A stretch of DNA of 64,000 nt from Lethocerus indicus (taxonomy: Eukaryota; Arthropoda; Insecta; Hemiptera; Belostomatidae). The position numbers and the translations under genes are program-made. The number at the start of each line of letters is the position of its first letter. Within the stretch, counting starts at the first letter, position 1. This document shows, in pieces, positions 29,640-41,999 of this stretch. Under the pieces are notes generated by a model. It worked only from the letters and a program-made list of their open reading frames with translations, searched no databases and was not told the DNA's origin. Location: assembly GCA_019843655.1 (NCBI GenBank), contig JACDQD010000009.1:24666161-24730160 (forward strand). The letters run 5' to 3'.

Positions 29640-30080
29640 ACAGAAAATATTCCTCAAAACGTAACATTCAAATTCTTCGGCTCCTGCCCTTATTCGGGTC
29701 GTAAGGAAATCGCGCGGCCATCTCCGCTTTAGGACGGGATTTTCGGGAAGGTGAAGCGAGGAAAGTTGTCCAATTAAGGGATTGGAACGAAGGGATAATT
29801 TGGAACGGAAGGATTTATACCGGGAAGCTGCTAATTTTCGAACGAACGGGACTTTTAGGCCACTGTGAATTATTCTGTTAGAGACATACGGTGGGGCGTT
29901 GGTAATTTTTCGAAGGATTACGGATTGTAAGGGTTGGAGGGCTCGGTGGATCCCCACAGTTCGATTCCGTAGGCCCAAATAGGTTTCAGTGCGCGGTTGT
30001 AAATTAATAATTTGTTCGAGAGCGATAGTTTAGATCTGTAGTCGAGGAGTCTTAGTAGTAGTACGTAAGAATGATTTTCA
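29640..30080 (-). mobile_element. Jockey-like tail fragment (family 2), best copy
   Basis: On the minus strand it encodes LQPLQSVILRKITNAPPYVS, RIIHSGLKVPFVRKLAASRY and SLRSNPLIGQLSSL, the end of a Jockey-type reverse transcriptase ORF2. The sequence upstream (about 30000-30080) encodes the eroded LDYRSKLSL block. It is the most complete of four family-2 copies. Confidence 0.85.
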
Positions 30081-30329
30081 TAGGAATACGTTGAATATAA
30101 ATAGTATACTTACGGGAAATTTTGCGGAGTGCGTGTGGAAACTAGCAGCTCCAGGCAGGGAAACATCCCAAGCCCCGGAAACAAAAAAAATTTTATAGTA
30201 ATTAATATCTCGGTCGTGGTTGTAGTTATGTTTCACACGTGGAATCGGCGTGAGCCGGCGTTGCTCACACTACGGGTGTACCTGTTCCAATGGGGTTGCC
30301 TCCGTCACGAGTAGATTTCGTGAGTGATG

Positions 30330-30364
30330 GAAAGAAGGAGGAGGAGGAGGAGGAGGAGGAGATG
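30330..30364. repeat. (GGA)n microsatellite
   Basis: About eleven AGG triplets, ending in GATGGAGGAG. A similar GAG run occurs at 35836-35864. Confidence 0.9.
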
Positions 30365-30539
30365 GAGGAGTAAAAGGTCGTGTCAATCAAATCTAATGGG
30401 GGCTCCTCCGAGGGCAGAAGCGAGCCTCGCGTTGGAGGGGAAAGTGGAAGGCCACCGAAGGGCCGATCCCTTTGGGCGAGCTAACAACTTATCAGCCCCG
30501 TCGAGAACGCTCCAACGATTTTTTTCAACTTTTTTATTT

Positions 30540-30985
30540 TGCACAATCAACTTTTACAGCTATAGGTGCAATTGATACCCGATGATGGCTCTTTTCGACA
30601 CGATTTAACTACTGTCCGAGGTGATCTCTCTGGGCCGGTGGCGTTTAAGCCGTCCTGGTGGGGGATAATGGACGGGTAAGAGAGGAAAGGGAGTGGATTA
30701 GGATGAGGAGAAAGGCGGGAATGGAACTTCGGGAACCGGGATTTTGTGACTTCGTCGACTGTGGTTAGAAACATACCCAGGGGGTCATTAAGGATGGTGC
30801 GAAGGACTTTCGATTGAAACCTCTGGATGCGAGGGATGTCGGATACCTCCTGGTGGAACCCAGGATAGCTCTATACCGTGTCGGTTTGATTATCCCTTTG
30901 TATACTGTCAGTTTGTTACTTAAGGTCAATTTCGATGTCCGTTTTAGTAACGGCCTTAAGGATCCAAATTTTCTGTTTAAGTCGA
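30540..30985 (-). mobile_element. Jockey-like tail fragment (family 1)
   Basis: It shares the 3' end (TTTTGCACAATCAAC), GGTGGCGTTTAAGCCG, GAAACATACCCAG and AGAACCCAGGATAG-type blocks with 40.4-40.9 and 54.3-54.7 kb. All are in antisense here. It is internally scrambled and not coding. Confidence 0.8.
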
Positions 30986-31737
30986 TTCTTTTGAGCCCAA
31001 GATAGCCTTAAAAATTAAATTCTCGTCCCCCAATTCCCGTCTCTTCGGATAATCGCCCCCGCCCGATTAAAGCCCAGTTATGCGGTAACAGGAATGTCGT
31101 GCTTCGAGCGCGATTTCGTTATTATTTTTAACGTTCGAGGTTCCACAAAACCACGGATGTCTCGGGGAAATTTAAATTTTTTCTACAGCTCTAACTATCC
31201 GGTCCGGTGTGTGTAAAATACTTGACGCGATATGTATTCCCGTTTATGACGAGACCGTAGGCGGAATTATTCGTCGGGCTAATCGCCCGTCCGGTTTAAT
31301 TCGACGGCGTCACCGGCCTTCGGCCATCCTCGGGTTGGGGAGGATTTTTTAAAATGCCGAAGGAGGCCGCGCCTTATTTATTATCGACACCGGCGAGAGT
31401 ATTCCGACTGCGAGGCATCCACACTGGACGATAAGATAATGACGGTTAATTATCGCTATTCGACGGGGTTCCTACACCGATCCGTTACCGACCACCTCCT
31501 ACTTCTTGCGCAACCCACTTCCTCCGGCACAGCCTCCTGTGGGAAGGATCCGCAGCATTTCATAAACAGTAGAAATATTGACTAACGATTTTGAAAATAC
31601 CCGTTCACATCGTGTACTACAGTGGCTCGAAAATATCTTAATAATAGATAAAATTCCTTGTCCGAAAATGGATAATAAATAAAAGCCACGAGGTACTAGC
31701 GTCGGTACCAATTTAAAACAAAGTTTACAGCAATATC

Positions 31738-32050
31738 GTAGGTTTGCGGTGTTTCTGTCTCCTCTCGCTGGTCTGGTCTTTTGCTAGAACGGTTTCGGCC
31801 GCTCGCCATCTTCAGTAGCGCTGTGTTAGTCACTGTCGGCACTGTACTACTGTACACTGTTGACTACAGTACAAGCGAAAGTGACAGTGCAGTGAGGATG
31901 CCCCAAAAACATCCAACATGTGCCGACAGTGACTAACAACACAGCGCTACTGAAGATGGCGAGCGGCCGAAACCGGTCTAGCGAAAGACCGAACCGGCGA
32001 CAGGAGACAAACCTACGGTATTCCAACCCACCGCAGACCACAAAACAGGT
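31738..32050. mobile_element. Foldback MITE, copy B, with target duplication
   Basis: It has the inverted arms of the family (GTTTCTGTCTCCTCTCGCTG; GCTCGCCATCTTCAGTAGCG) and the one-sided CCGCAGACCACAAAACAG tail. Flanks are TTTACAGCAATAT on the left and TTTACAGCGATAT on the right, a 13-bp target duplication with one mismatch. Confidence 0.9.
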
Positions 32051-32941
32051 ACGTATGAACTATTTACAGCGATATTTTATTCCTACATCGGAACGACCGC
32101 GATCAAATATAGCTGAATGTACGTAATACATACCGCGATGGAGGCGACGAAAAACCGACTTACAGTTGGCCGCAGACTAAGGTTTCTTCTGGAAGTCCGT
32201 GAAAATGTTGGACTGTTCGAAATTGACACCAATTTTGGGGAAAGTGGGGGCAGAAATTTCACTCGGGGGGCACAGTTTACTTAGTGGCGCGTTAAAATAC
32301 ACAGGCTCGGAGCGCGTCCCGGTCGAATTGAGTACGCCAGCTCTGGTGGAAGTACGCGGTACACGCGCGTAGGGGTGTGGAGGGGGTAGGGGACAGTTAT
32401 GGACGAGAGGGAATAAAAAAAACCCCGGGGGGGAAGGCGACGTCTTCGCTCCCAGGTTCATTGTTATTAGCGGTACGACTCCGGGGCCCCTCCAGCATTG
32501 TCTACCGCGTACACGATCCTACGGTCCAAGTTCAGTTCACAAGCTGCGCCTCCAACATTATCCATTCAGGACGTATCGCCCGTCACTGAAATACATTCAG
32601 TTTCAGAAACACAAAACACTTTTCGCCCATAAGCATTAAGAAACGGTTCCTGAAGTCCGCTTCATTGTCGTAACGCGCTACTGACCGGTAGGTAAACTCT
32701 GACTGAGAAATCCCACAAATAATTTCCGACTTCCCGGACTACGATGACTTGTGTTGAAACGTCCATAAAAATAATTCTTCCGTTCCGGTTTCCACTGCCC
32801 CAGTAGGCTTTCTCCGTATTTCCCGTTTTCCATCGTGTTCGGCACGACCGGATTCCCCACCACCCATTGTCGGGAACCTCTAGCTCAGATCACGGCCAAA
32901 CGGCCGATGATCGATAAAGGAATAGCGGTAGGAGACACGTG

Positions 32942-33187
32942 CACCGGTTTCGGCCGCTCGCCATCTTCAGTAGCGCTGTGTCAGTCACTGTCGGCACTTT
33001 GGACGTTTTTCAGGGGGCATCCTCACCTGCACTGCTACTCTCACTTGTACTGTAGTGTAGCGCCGACAGTGACTAACACAGCGCTACTGAAGATGGCGAA
33101 CGGCCGAAACCGGTCTAGCGAAAGACCGAACCGGCGATAGGAGACGGAAACACCACGAATCTACGGTGTTCCAACACCGTACAGGTA
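32942..33187. mobile_element. Foldback MITE, copy C, left arm truncated
   Basis: It starts inside the left arm at CACCGGTTTCGGCCGCTCGC and runs to the right-arm ACACCGTACAG. It lacks the outer ~45 bp on the left. Confidence 0.85.
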
Positions 33188-33668
33188 CATTGAACTAGTT
33201 TCGCTCTAGATTCGCCGCGATTAGAGACAGAAAATAGGGTCCGGTTAACGCAAGATATTGGAAAAATCATAGACGAAAGTATTAATGACGGGGAGAGATC
33301 GAAGTGGAACTTTTGGGCAACGGGGTCGGAATTAAGTCGTGTAATTGAGTAGCAATCACCGACGGGCCGGATCCGAATAACGGCTATCGAGGCCGAGAAT
33401 TGAAGGGATCGGTCGGAAAAAATATGTGGAACGCCCGGGAGGTGCACGTACTCAAAGTGTTCGCGCGTTATTAACGCCAGATTGCCGGGCAAATCGCGCA
33501 TAAAAAGTAAAATGCTATCGGGCTTTTAAATGAAAGGAAATTAATAGTGTACCGGCCCGAGGGGTACACCTGAACTCCCCGCCGAGACGTCAGCTCCGTT
33601 TAACGCCTACCGCCACTGCTTTTTATTTCAGGTTTCCAATAAGCATAAACGCTGATTTGTAATTGAAA

Positions 33669-34214
33669 TACAGAGGGGTCCAAAAAAAATGTATCCACAG
33701 TTTAACAGTCCATAACTTGCAAACCAATTGACGGAGTTGTCTCTCATTTTTGGTGAAAGTGTAGCTTAAAGTCCAACTTGAAGATATCACACACTGTAGG
33801 TGTTCGAAATGGTCACCATTATGAACATCTGCAGACAAACGATGCCGCCAACTGCAGCACCAACTACTGACTGCACAACGTGTTCAGTCGGATATTGGCT
33901 CTGTTTGATACTCATTTCGACATTGCCGTTTTGAACCTCATTAATGTTTTCCTACTTAAAATACCACTTCAAGACTGACTTCCTTTCATCGAATGTAAGC
34001 CTTGCGCCGGCCACGTTTACTCGAGTACAACAGGGTACAACTAACAACACTGTCGTCTGACAAGATAAAACAACGCAATACAACGCTTGTATGTGGCGCG
34101 ATTGCCGGAACTACAACACTATAACATTACCAAAAATGAGACAACTCCGTCAATTAGTTTGCAAGTTATGGACTTTTAAACAGTGGATACATTTTTTTTT
34201 TGGACCCCTCTGTA
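33669..34214. mobile_element. Tc1/mariner-type MITE with long TIRs, copy 2
   Basis: Ends CAGAGGGGTCCAAAAAA / TTGGACCCCTCTG flanked by TA, about 546 bp. It is close to the copy at 19801-20365 over its whole length, with small indels. Both hold ACTGCACAACGTGTTCAGTC in the middle. Confidence 0.85.
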
Positions 34215-34445
34215 TATTAATCAGGAATCTGCAAGAGCCGTAAAATTGTTAGTCGGGAAAAACAAACGGTACGACTGGTGATATTTCCAGCCATTCATTA
34301 TAGCTCATAATATTGAGAGAGATGTTCTTAGGCCCACTGTAGATTACAGAGCAGCTCCTGTCCGCCCAGCCCTTAAGTTGACCGCTCTTAAACGCGGTCA
34401 ATTTCAGAATAGGCAATCCTTTAGTTTCTGAAATTGTAAGCTTAC

Positions 34446-34607
34446 CTGATGCCGTCGGCATCGGCCTGTTGAGCGATCGGCGCATCTTCTCCCTCTTGAC
34501 TTGTCTGACTGTCGTTGCCATGCTGACCGTAGCCAACATTGTCGGTGGTCCCAGGGTCCCGGCACTTGTCGCACTTCTCCACCACTTTTCCCGGCCGAAC
34601 CGACTTA
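34446..34607 (-). CDS. Candidate exon, possibly of the SAM gene or a neighbour
   Basis: The minus strand has 1 nt + 53 codons + 2 nt from an acceptor-like TTCTTCTATACAACGAG to a good donor AG|GTAAGC. The peptide KSVRPGKVVEKCDKCRDPG, then TTDNVGYGQHGNDSQTSQEG and EDAPIAQQADADGI has strong coding character (hydrophilic, no AT-bias artefacts). It cannot splice directly to 27407 (phase mismatch), so at least one more exon would be needed. Family unknown. Confidence 0.5.
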
Positions 34608-34649
34608 CTCGTTGTATAGAAGAAACTCGGACTTTGTATTTGCGGCCGG

Positions 34650-37600
34650 TGGCGAAGTCGCGGGTTCCATCGAACGCGGGGCGTGTTTATCGGACCCCGG
34701 TCAGGAATTCCAAAGAGCGGGGTGTTGAAACTTTGCCAACACCAAAAGGAAGAGTCGATAGATTGAAAAAAAAAAGAAGAAATCTACTCCTCTTCGACTG
34801 CCGGTCGGTAAACGAACTTCTGAAAGTGAAACCCAATTGCTAGGACTCATTTAAAAAGTTCCATTATTACCCCTATAGAAGCGAGAATGGGCTCGCGAAT
34901 TAATTTTATATTCGAACGGAATAACCAGTTTACGATATTACGCGCTTTAAATAATTACTACGGGCTTACATTTTCCACTCTAGAAAACGGCAGATTATAG
35001 GCACACACTGTGAGGAAAGACTTTCGGATCACCCTTTAGAAAGGCATTATGAAAGTTCGTTCGTGTAATGGCACTGTCTGGAAAAATATCTGATAGTACG
35101 TTTCGTTCCCCTTACCTTTCCTCTAAGGATTTTCAATAAAATTAATAATAAACCTATAATAATTTCCAATTTCTATCCAGTAGTAAATGCGGTATCTAAT
35201 TTCACCCTATCGGCTTCTATTAAGCCGAGGGGACGACTTCGTGTACATAAACTGGACCAAAAAAATATCGACCATCGCACAAGGTGCGACCAAATTACGG
35301 GACTAATTATCGCAATTAACTTTCCAATCGTTTATTATTGGCCGGTTATCGCGGCATCGGCCACCGCATTTGCATATTCGGCCCTGTTAAATACCGACAA
35401 TCACCGGCTTGTTTGGACACCGACCGAAATATGTCCATGACTCGGTTACCGGCTATAATTCAACCGAGGTTTACGGGGAAAATCGGTCTGTTCTAGGCTA
35501 TATATTCGCTGTTGGAATTATTTTTTATATAACATTATCGCGGTAGTTGGTACGTTGGGGAGACGCTGTTTACCGGCTATTGTAAGTAGGACCCGTTTTA
35601 CAAATCGGCGAAGGAACGAAACGGAGGAAAATTTAAATAGCGCCGTATATTTTTTCCGGTCCGCCAAAGAAATAGAAACCGAATGCAAATAGAGTAGACG
35701 GCGAGTGAAGAAACCGGTTGAAGAACGGCGGGGGGAAATCAGATCCGTCGAGGAATCACGGGCAGGTGAGCACCAGGTGCACTACACTGTTCTTCTACCG
35801 ACGTATAATTATTTCTGAAAACGGTATATTCTCGAGGAGGAGGAGGAGGAGGAGGAGGAGGCTCCACGAAACAGCTCATCCGATACCGACATCTTACCGC
35901 GGCCGGTCATAAACGGTAGTTGGCAAAAAAAAAATATGCGGGTGATTAATATATTCATAAATGGGGTAATATCTCGGGCATTAAATAGCCGGCCCGACCG
36001 GGATGACCTCCGCTCCGAACATATATCGCTGGGGGGGGGGGACATTTCGGCCGCTGACACAATTACAAATGAAACCTGAATTGAAACCGGTTTCAACATT
36101 TGACAGGGTAAAACCGAACGCTGAAGACATTTAAAGTCAATTCTCATTCAACGGCGACTGGACGCTATATCGAATGGGGCGTTTATCGTTTCGATTAAGA
36201 GCCGCTTTGATTTTCCAACACCTTATGTTGTTGTCCAATGTTCTTTTACCGTTCCAAACGGTTATGGAAAATCAATGTACAATTCTATTGCTCCATTTCA
36301 AAATACCGATTGAGAATATTCGTACTGAAAATGTAAAAATCTGCGACGGTAGGCGGTAATAAATCGCAGGCTGCTTGAGGAGGAGAAGAAAAAGCTTTTA
36401 TAGGAGGACCTTTTTATTTCCTCCGCTAAAGGATCTGCTATTAGTTTCGCCACGCCAACAACCATGACCGTTCACTCCACCTACGGCATATCCTTGACTG
36501 AAGTTAACCCGTTCCCGGTTCTATTCCGGCCGGGTTTTATTCTACAAATATAAATAACCAGAATTATTGGAATATTCTTCGCGTTTCGTTTGAAATTTAT
36601 CGCCTGTCCCGTGCGACTTCTTTCAGTCTGTTCCACAAAAACCATTCAGTGCACCACCAAAACGTTGCACAATGCCAATTATAATGGCGAATAGCCGCCT
36701 TGTTCTCTCGTTCATCCCTCAACGTTAGGGCTCGAAAAATTCGCGAATGGAACACTTTAAATTGAAGCGTAGTTCTCAATCCGAGACAAGACATTCAATT
36801 CCACTCCATTCTATCGGTTAGAAAGTGCTACAGTAGCGTAAATAGAGGGGACACTGCGATTACAACTCGACGTCCAATTTACACCCGATTGACCCACAGG
36901 TGGAAAAATCGGGGTCGGGAATGAAAACCGCCGTTTTTAATTAACGTGTACAGCGCTAATTGCCGCGTGTAAACAAATTAGACGCCAATCTTTATGACTC
37001 GAGTCGGGCGCCGTACAGATCTGCCAGAAAGTATTCAGCTTTATTGAGCTCTAGCCCTGAATACATGCGCCTGAATACATGACCCGGTTTCTCCCGGTAC
37101 GTCTGATATAATGTTCTTCGGCAATTATCAGCGCGCCCCTCACTTACGCCACTCGGTAATTGCCTCTGCTACACTGAATTACACTTCAAGGCTCCGAGCT
37201 TTTTTGTCCCAACCCCCCCCCGCCGGACCTTTCAAAGATGGAAATAAATAATTTGATACAGAAATGAAATACGATGGAAACGTTCAACTTTCAGCGCGAA
37301 CGGTCCCACCGCACAGTTCCAACATAAATTGTACCTCTAGACATCGATAAATGAACGGTCTGTGTGGAATAAATGCCGTAAACACTGTCCGGGACGTCGT
37401 CCGTGAATAGGAAAAGTATTGAATGGGAGAGCCGGTACTTTATACTCGAGGGGTATAAGACAGTTTGACTGCCGTATTTCACGATCGGAGTGATATTAAG
37501 TGCCCTGCTTGGGACTGAACTTGGACAGAAGATTGACACCCCCTATCACTTGCGACCCCTCAAAAAAAACTATATTTTCAAAACTGAACTGTTCGAATCT

Positions 37601-37690
37601 ATATTAAAGCTGCCGGCTGGTATGCCACTGTGAAATAACTGGCTGTATATTCCGGCGAATATCACATAGTCGGTTTGAACGGAATATCTG
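34650..37690. other. Long stretch without a supported gene
   Basis: It contains a (GAG)n run at 35836-35864, G and A homopolymers and ordinary AT/GC mixed sequence. Several short ORFs on both strands have no domain, signal or splice context. Confidence 0.45.
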
Positions 37691-37699
37691 CTATAATTG

Positions 37700-38049
37700 T
37701 AGGTTCGTGATGTTTCTGTCTCCTCTCGCCGGTTCGGTCTTTTGCCAGACCGGTTTCGGCCGGTCTCGCCATCTTCAGTAGCGCTGTGTCACTGTCACTG
37801 TCGGCACTTTGGATGTTTTTCTGGATGTTACAGTACAGTAGTGTCTATAGCACTGTAGTACAGACAGTACATGTGAAAGTGACAGTGGGCAGTGAGGATG
37901 CCCAAAAAAAACATCCAAAGTGCTGACACAGCGCTACTGAAGATGGCGAGCAGCCGAAACCGGTCTAGCAAAAGACCAAACCTCAGCGAGAGGAAACAGA
38001 AACATCACTAACCTACAGTATTCCAACCCCTCGCAGACCACAAAACAGT
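37700..38049. mobile_element. Foldback MITE, copy D, with 13-bp target duplication
   Basis: Arms GTAGGTTCGTGATGTTTCTG and its complement CAGAAACATCACTAACCTAC, inner arm as in the other copies, and the tail CCCTCGCAGACCACAAAACAG on the right. The sequence ATCTGCTATAATT occurs immediately left (37687-37699) and just right (38058-38070) of the element, a 13-bp duplication. Confidence 0.92.
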
Positions 38050-38960
38050 TATATTAAATCTGCTATAATTATTTCTGACAGACACCGGCAAATGCCTACA
38101 TTCAGCGCGCACTTATGGCGAATGTCTAACAAGAATATTTCTCCTAATAAGATAACATTTTCCCTCGCCCATCCAGGGGAGAGGGTTCTCTGCCCTTTCC
38201 TTTTGGGGTCCTCTCGAGTTTGTTGTTTCAGAGTTGTGGGACCGAATCTCCGAAGAGCCACTGGGTACAGTACACTGCGGGGATGATCGGGCTTGAATTG
38301 AGCTTGAATTAAGCCGCTGTGCTAGGGAGAAAGTTAGCGATAGGGGCATAGTGAACGGGCATTCTACAGGAAGGAAACCGCGATGGAGGCGACATCGGGC
38401 CAATTGACCGGTTCAAGAGAGGATCTGGTTAATTACACTTCTTCGCCGGCGATAATCGCGGTCCGAGGGAGGATAACACGGGTTTCACAGATGGAGAGAG
38501 AGAAAAAAAGGAAATCCAGGAAAGAAAGAAAGAAAACGACACCGCCGTTTTGTTCGGCCGTACGTGAGGAAAGGTCGGAAGGATGACGCAAGGCTTTATA
38601 CGGCCTCTCGGGAAAGGAGCGGATGTATTTATTAGTCCTAAATAAGGCGATGGCTCTTCCTTAGGGGACTTTCGGATAGGTGGGAGGAGCCCTCTACAGA
38701 CCCGGATTATACAGACAGCTGTTAGTCGGTGAAGACTTGAGATATGCCCGTTGCGCAAAACACTCACGGCCTTACTTACTCCGACGAAACTTTCGCTGAG
38801 CTTAAACATCCCCGTTCCTGAATTTGACATCTGCCCGCCAGCGAAAAGTGATAGCGGATATAACAACTTTATCTCGATACGATCAACCCAATCATCAGTC
38901 TGGAAATTGGGAATTTCTCCACACCCTAAGCCTAAATATAATTTAGGGGGAAAACGTCGT

Positions 38961-39500
38961 GGAAATATTAAGTAATAGCCACCGTAGGCCGCAACCTCCA
39001 AAGATCAATATCAAATATTAATATAGCGCCGAACTGAGTTGGGTAATGCGATTTGGGACTCCGCCAAGTTTACAGCAATATCGTAGGTTCGTGGTGTTTC
39101 TGTCTCCTCTCGCCGGTTCGGATCATTCGCCAGACCGGTTTCACGGCCGCTCGCCGTCTTCAGTAGCGCTGTGTCAGCCACTGTCGGCACTTTGGATGTT
39201 TTTCCCTGGGGGCATCCTCACTGCCCGCTGTCACTTTCACTTGTAGTACAGTAGAAACTACTACACACAGCGCTACTGAAGATGGCGAGCGGCCGAAACC
39301 GGTCTGGCGAAAGACCAAACCGGTGAGAGGAGACAGAAACAGTTCGCGGCGTCCCAAATCGCATTACCCAACCCAGCCATTATATAACAGAAACAACGCT
39401 ATAAGTTCGACTTTATATTAATATTTGATATTGATCTTTGGAGCTTGAGCCGGACTAGAACAGTTGCGGCCTACGGTGGTTATTACTTAATATTTTCCAA
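38961..39500. repeat. Large palindrome enclosing a foldback MITE
   Basis: The left arm 38961-39065 (AGCCACCGTAGGCCGCAAC, TCAATATCAAATATTAATAT, GGGTAATGCGATTTGGGAC) recurs inverted at 39348-39500 with an extra ~40 bp inserted. Between them lies foldback MITE copy E. The arms are thus genomic flanking sequence duplicated in inverse orientation. Confidence 0.85.
39082..39346. mobile_element. Foldback MITE, copy E, nested in the palindrome
   Basis: Arms GTAGGTTCGTGGTGTTTCTG and inner CGCTCGCCGTCTTCAGTAGC with complement CGCTACTGAAGATGGCGAGC. The right end stops at CAGAAACAG without the usual tail. The left flank TTTACAGCAATAT is the same as the flank of copy B. Confidence 0.88.
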
Positions 39501-40435
39501 CGCGGAGAAAGAAACATAGCACTATTGAAAGTGTTCTACTAGAGCTCGGTTCATTCGACGGAGAGTAACAGAGCACTTTTATGTCCAAAATTGTGATTTG
39601 TTCCCTAAAACGATTTATGTCACGAATCGATACAATTGTAACGCTATTTAAACGCTCTACGTTCTAATTTAAAATAATTGGACGATCGCTAATAATAACA
39701 AGTTGTAGTATATAAGGACGATAATGTTTAAATAAAAAAAAAACTCAGTCGTAAGTTAGAGCTAACATATTTACTTTCCCCACAGCGTAATAGTCATAAC
39801 TCGTTCTAGGAATGGTGTTGGGTCGCTCCCGGTTATAAATTATTCTAGAGAAGTAACAGAAAAAAAAAGAAAAAGGGAACGTGTCCTGCCTTGTCTTTTG
39901 GATGAAATTGATATAATAAAAAAACGTTCAATTTTGTTCCCGACTCCGCGGTGGTCAACGGCGATAAATTGATGGCGATTAGGGTGCGTGTGTGGGGAGG
40001 GCGGCACACGGCTCAATTAAACAATGTTTTTTTCTGTCAATCTGCTAGCATGAGCCCTCCTCGTGTCATGCTCCCTCCACCCCCACACCATATTTACATA
40101 CTTTAATTGAGCCCTCGCCTGAAAGCCGATCCCATTGCATAACCGGGATTTAAATGGGGTGGAAGGAGGGAGGGGGACGGCGAATGGAGGCCCGGGCAAA
40201 CGAGAGTGAAAAAAATCTCTAGAGGAGACTCAACGGGTGAAAACGCTTACGAATCACCGTATTTTCGCCGTATGCCAAATATGGTGACGAAAGGTAAGGG
40301 GGAAATGTAATTCGATTCTTTCCTGGGACGAATAATTCCTTTACCTTCCTTTACAAATACTATTTTCGGCAGTTAACTACAGCGAACAGATGCTGACCAT
40401 CTAGTACAGGCGGTGTTTGAAAGCCTTTTTTTAAC

Positions 40436-40935
40436 TTTATTTACTGTACAATCAACTATATGCCAGTTAATTGCGGTTTGTTCGATTAGTTGAGTAGCTT
40501 GTTTCACTCGATAAAGACGCCGTCAAATGACGGTACTTTTGACCCGTAGCCGGCCTACAGAAAGTCCCTGGGCCAGCGGCGTTTAAGCCGATAATGGATG
40601 GGTAAAAGAGGAAACTGGATGAACGAGTGGATTTGGATGTGGAGAGAGGCGGGAATGGAATTTAAGGAAGCGAGATTTTGCGACTTCGTCGGCTGTCGGG
40701 GTATGTTGAGGTCATTATGGATTGTTCGGTTAGAAACATACCCGGGGGGGGGAGCATTAAGGATGCTACGAAGGACTTTTGACCGGAATGTTTGGATGCG
40801 AGCGATGTCGGATTATATATTGTCAGTTTGTTGGCTGTTGTCAGTTTTGAGATGTCCTTTTCAAAAGAGAGGTCTCTCAACAGTCCAAATTTACGATTCA
40901 GATCTGTTCTTTTCAGTCGGTTACGGTGAATTGCA
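40436..40935 (-). mobile_element. Jockey-like tail fragment (family 1), longest antisense copy
   Basis: It starts with the reversed 3' end (TTTTTTTAACTTTATTTACTG), then TATGCCAGTTAATTGCGGTT and TTTCACTCGATAAAG. It continues through GCGTTTAAGCCG, GAAACATACCC and AAAAGAGAGGTCTCTCAAC. Coding meaning is on the minus strand, and it is internally deleted. Confidence 0.85.
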
Positions 40936-41489
40936 CGGGGAATCTTATTTGATCCCAGTTTACAATGTGTTATAAATTCGTAATAGGTGCGCGCACCTTC
41001 CGCTCCTGCTGAAATGTAAAACAAGCAAGACGTGTGTATTCAATCAGTGGGCCCGAACGATTAAGTAAAAGTTACAAACTGGCTACACGTAACAGAAAAA
41101 GACAAAGAGGTTTTGTAGGCCCCCCCCCCCCTCAGTCAATCCGCCCTCTCACTTAATCCCGGCCGGAACAATAATGAAATTGAAGCGGCCTAATAACAGT
41201 TATTACAACGAGTAGCGACCGACTACAATTATCCGAACCGACCGAGATCACGTTGCCACTCCTGGAGAACGCAGCCGGCGGCGGCCCATTAGATAACAAT
41301 ATTCTCTAGAGTCAAGTGCTTTGCAACTTTTACGCGTTATCCCGACAAATCGGCCATCACCGGCACAAAATCAAACGGCGACGAATAATTTTAACAGTGC
41401 TGAAATTTGAAACTCGGATTTTTCACTGGGATATACTGTTTACGTAGTTAACAACCTGTAGACCGTTGTTGAGACCTCTTTTCGTAAAA

Positions 41490-41892
41490 GGACATCAAAA
41501 CTGACAACAGTCAACAAACTGACAGTATATATAAAGCTGTAATAAAACCGACACGGACATACGGAATAGAACTATGCTGGGTTCCGCCGAGAAATCCGAC
41601 ATCGCTCGCGTTCAAACATTCCGGTACCAAAAGTCCTTCGTACAATCCTTCTAACCGAACAATCCATAATGACCTCAACATAACCCGACAGTCGACGAAG
41701 TCCCTTTCCTCTTTTACCCATCCATTATCCCCTTAGACGACACTGGCCTAGGGACTTTCTGTAGGCCGGATACGGGTCAAAAGTACCATCACTGGATGGC
41801 CTCTTTATCGAGTGAAACTAATCGAACAAACCGCAATTGTACCCATAACTGGCATATAGTTGATTGTACAATAAATAAAGTTAAAAAAAAAA
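41490..41892 (+). mobile_element. Jockey-like tail fragment (family 1) with poly(A) end
   Basis: It begins AAAAGGACATCAAAACTGAC (Lys-Arg-Thr-Ser-Lys-Leu-Thr frame of the reverse transcriptase end). It runs through GGAATAGAACTATGCTGGG and AATCCGACATCGCTCGCG, and ends CAATAAATAAAGTTAAAAAA, i.e. AATAAA plus an A-tail, the authentic 3' terminus. Confidence 0.87.
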
Positions 41893-41999
41893 CGCTATAA
41901 AAATTGGCAATTGAAAACGAATTCGGCAATACTCCACCAATATTTTCCCAACCGCTAAGCGACTTCAAATTTACAAATAACTTCATGTTTTTATAAGTG

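Noticed and set aside
38429..39001. 190-codon minus-strand ORF
   Set aside because: No domain, no start context, and its 5' end lies inside the palindrome arm; likely chance in balanced-composition DNA.
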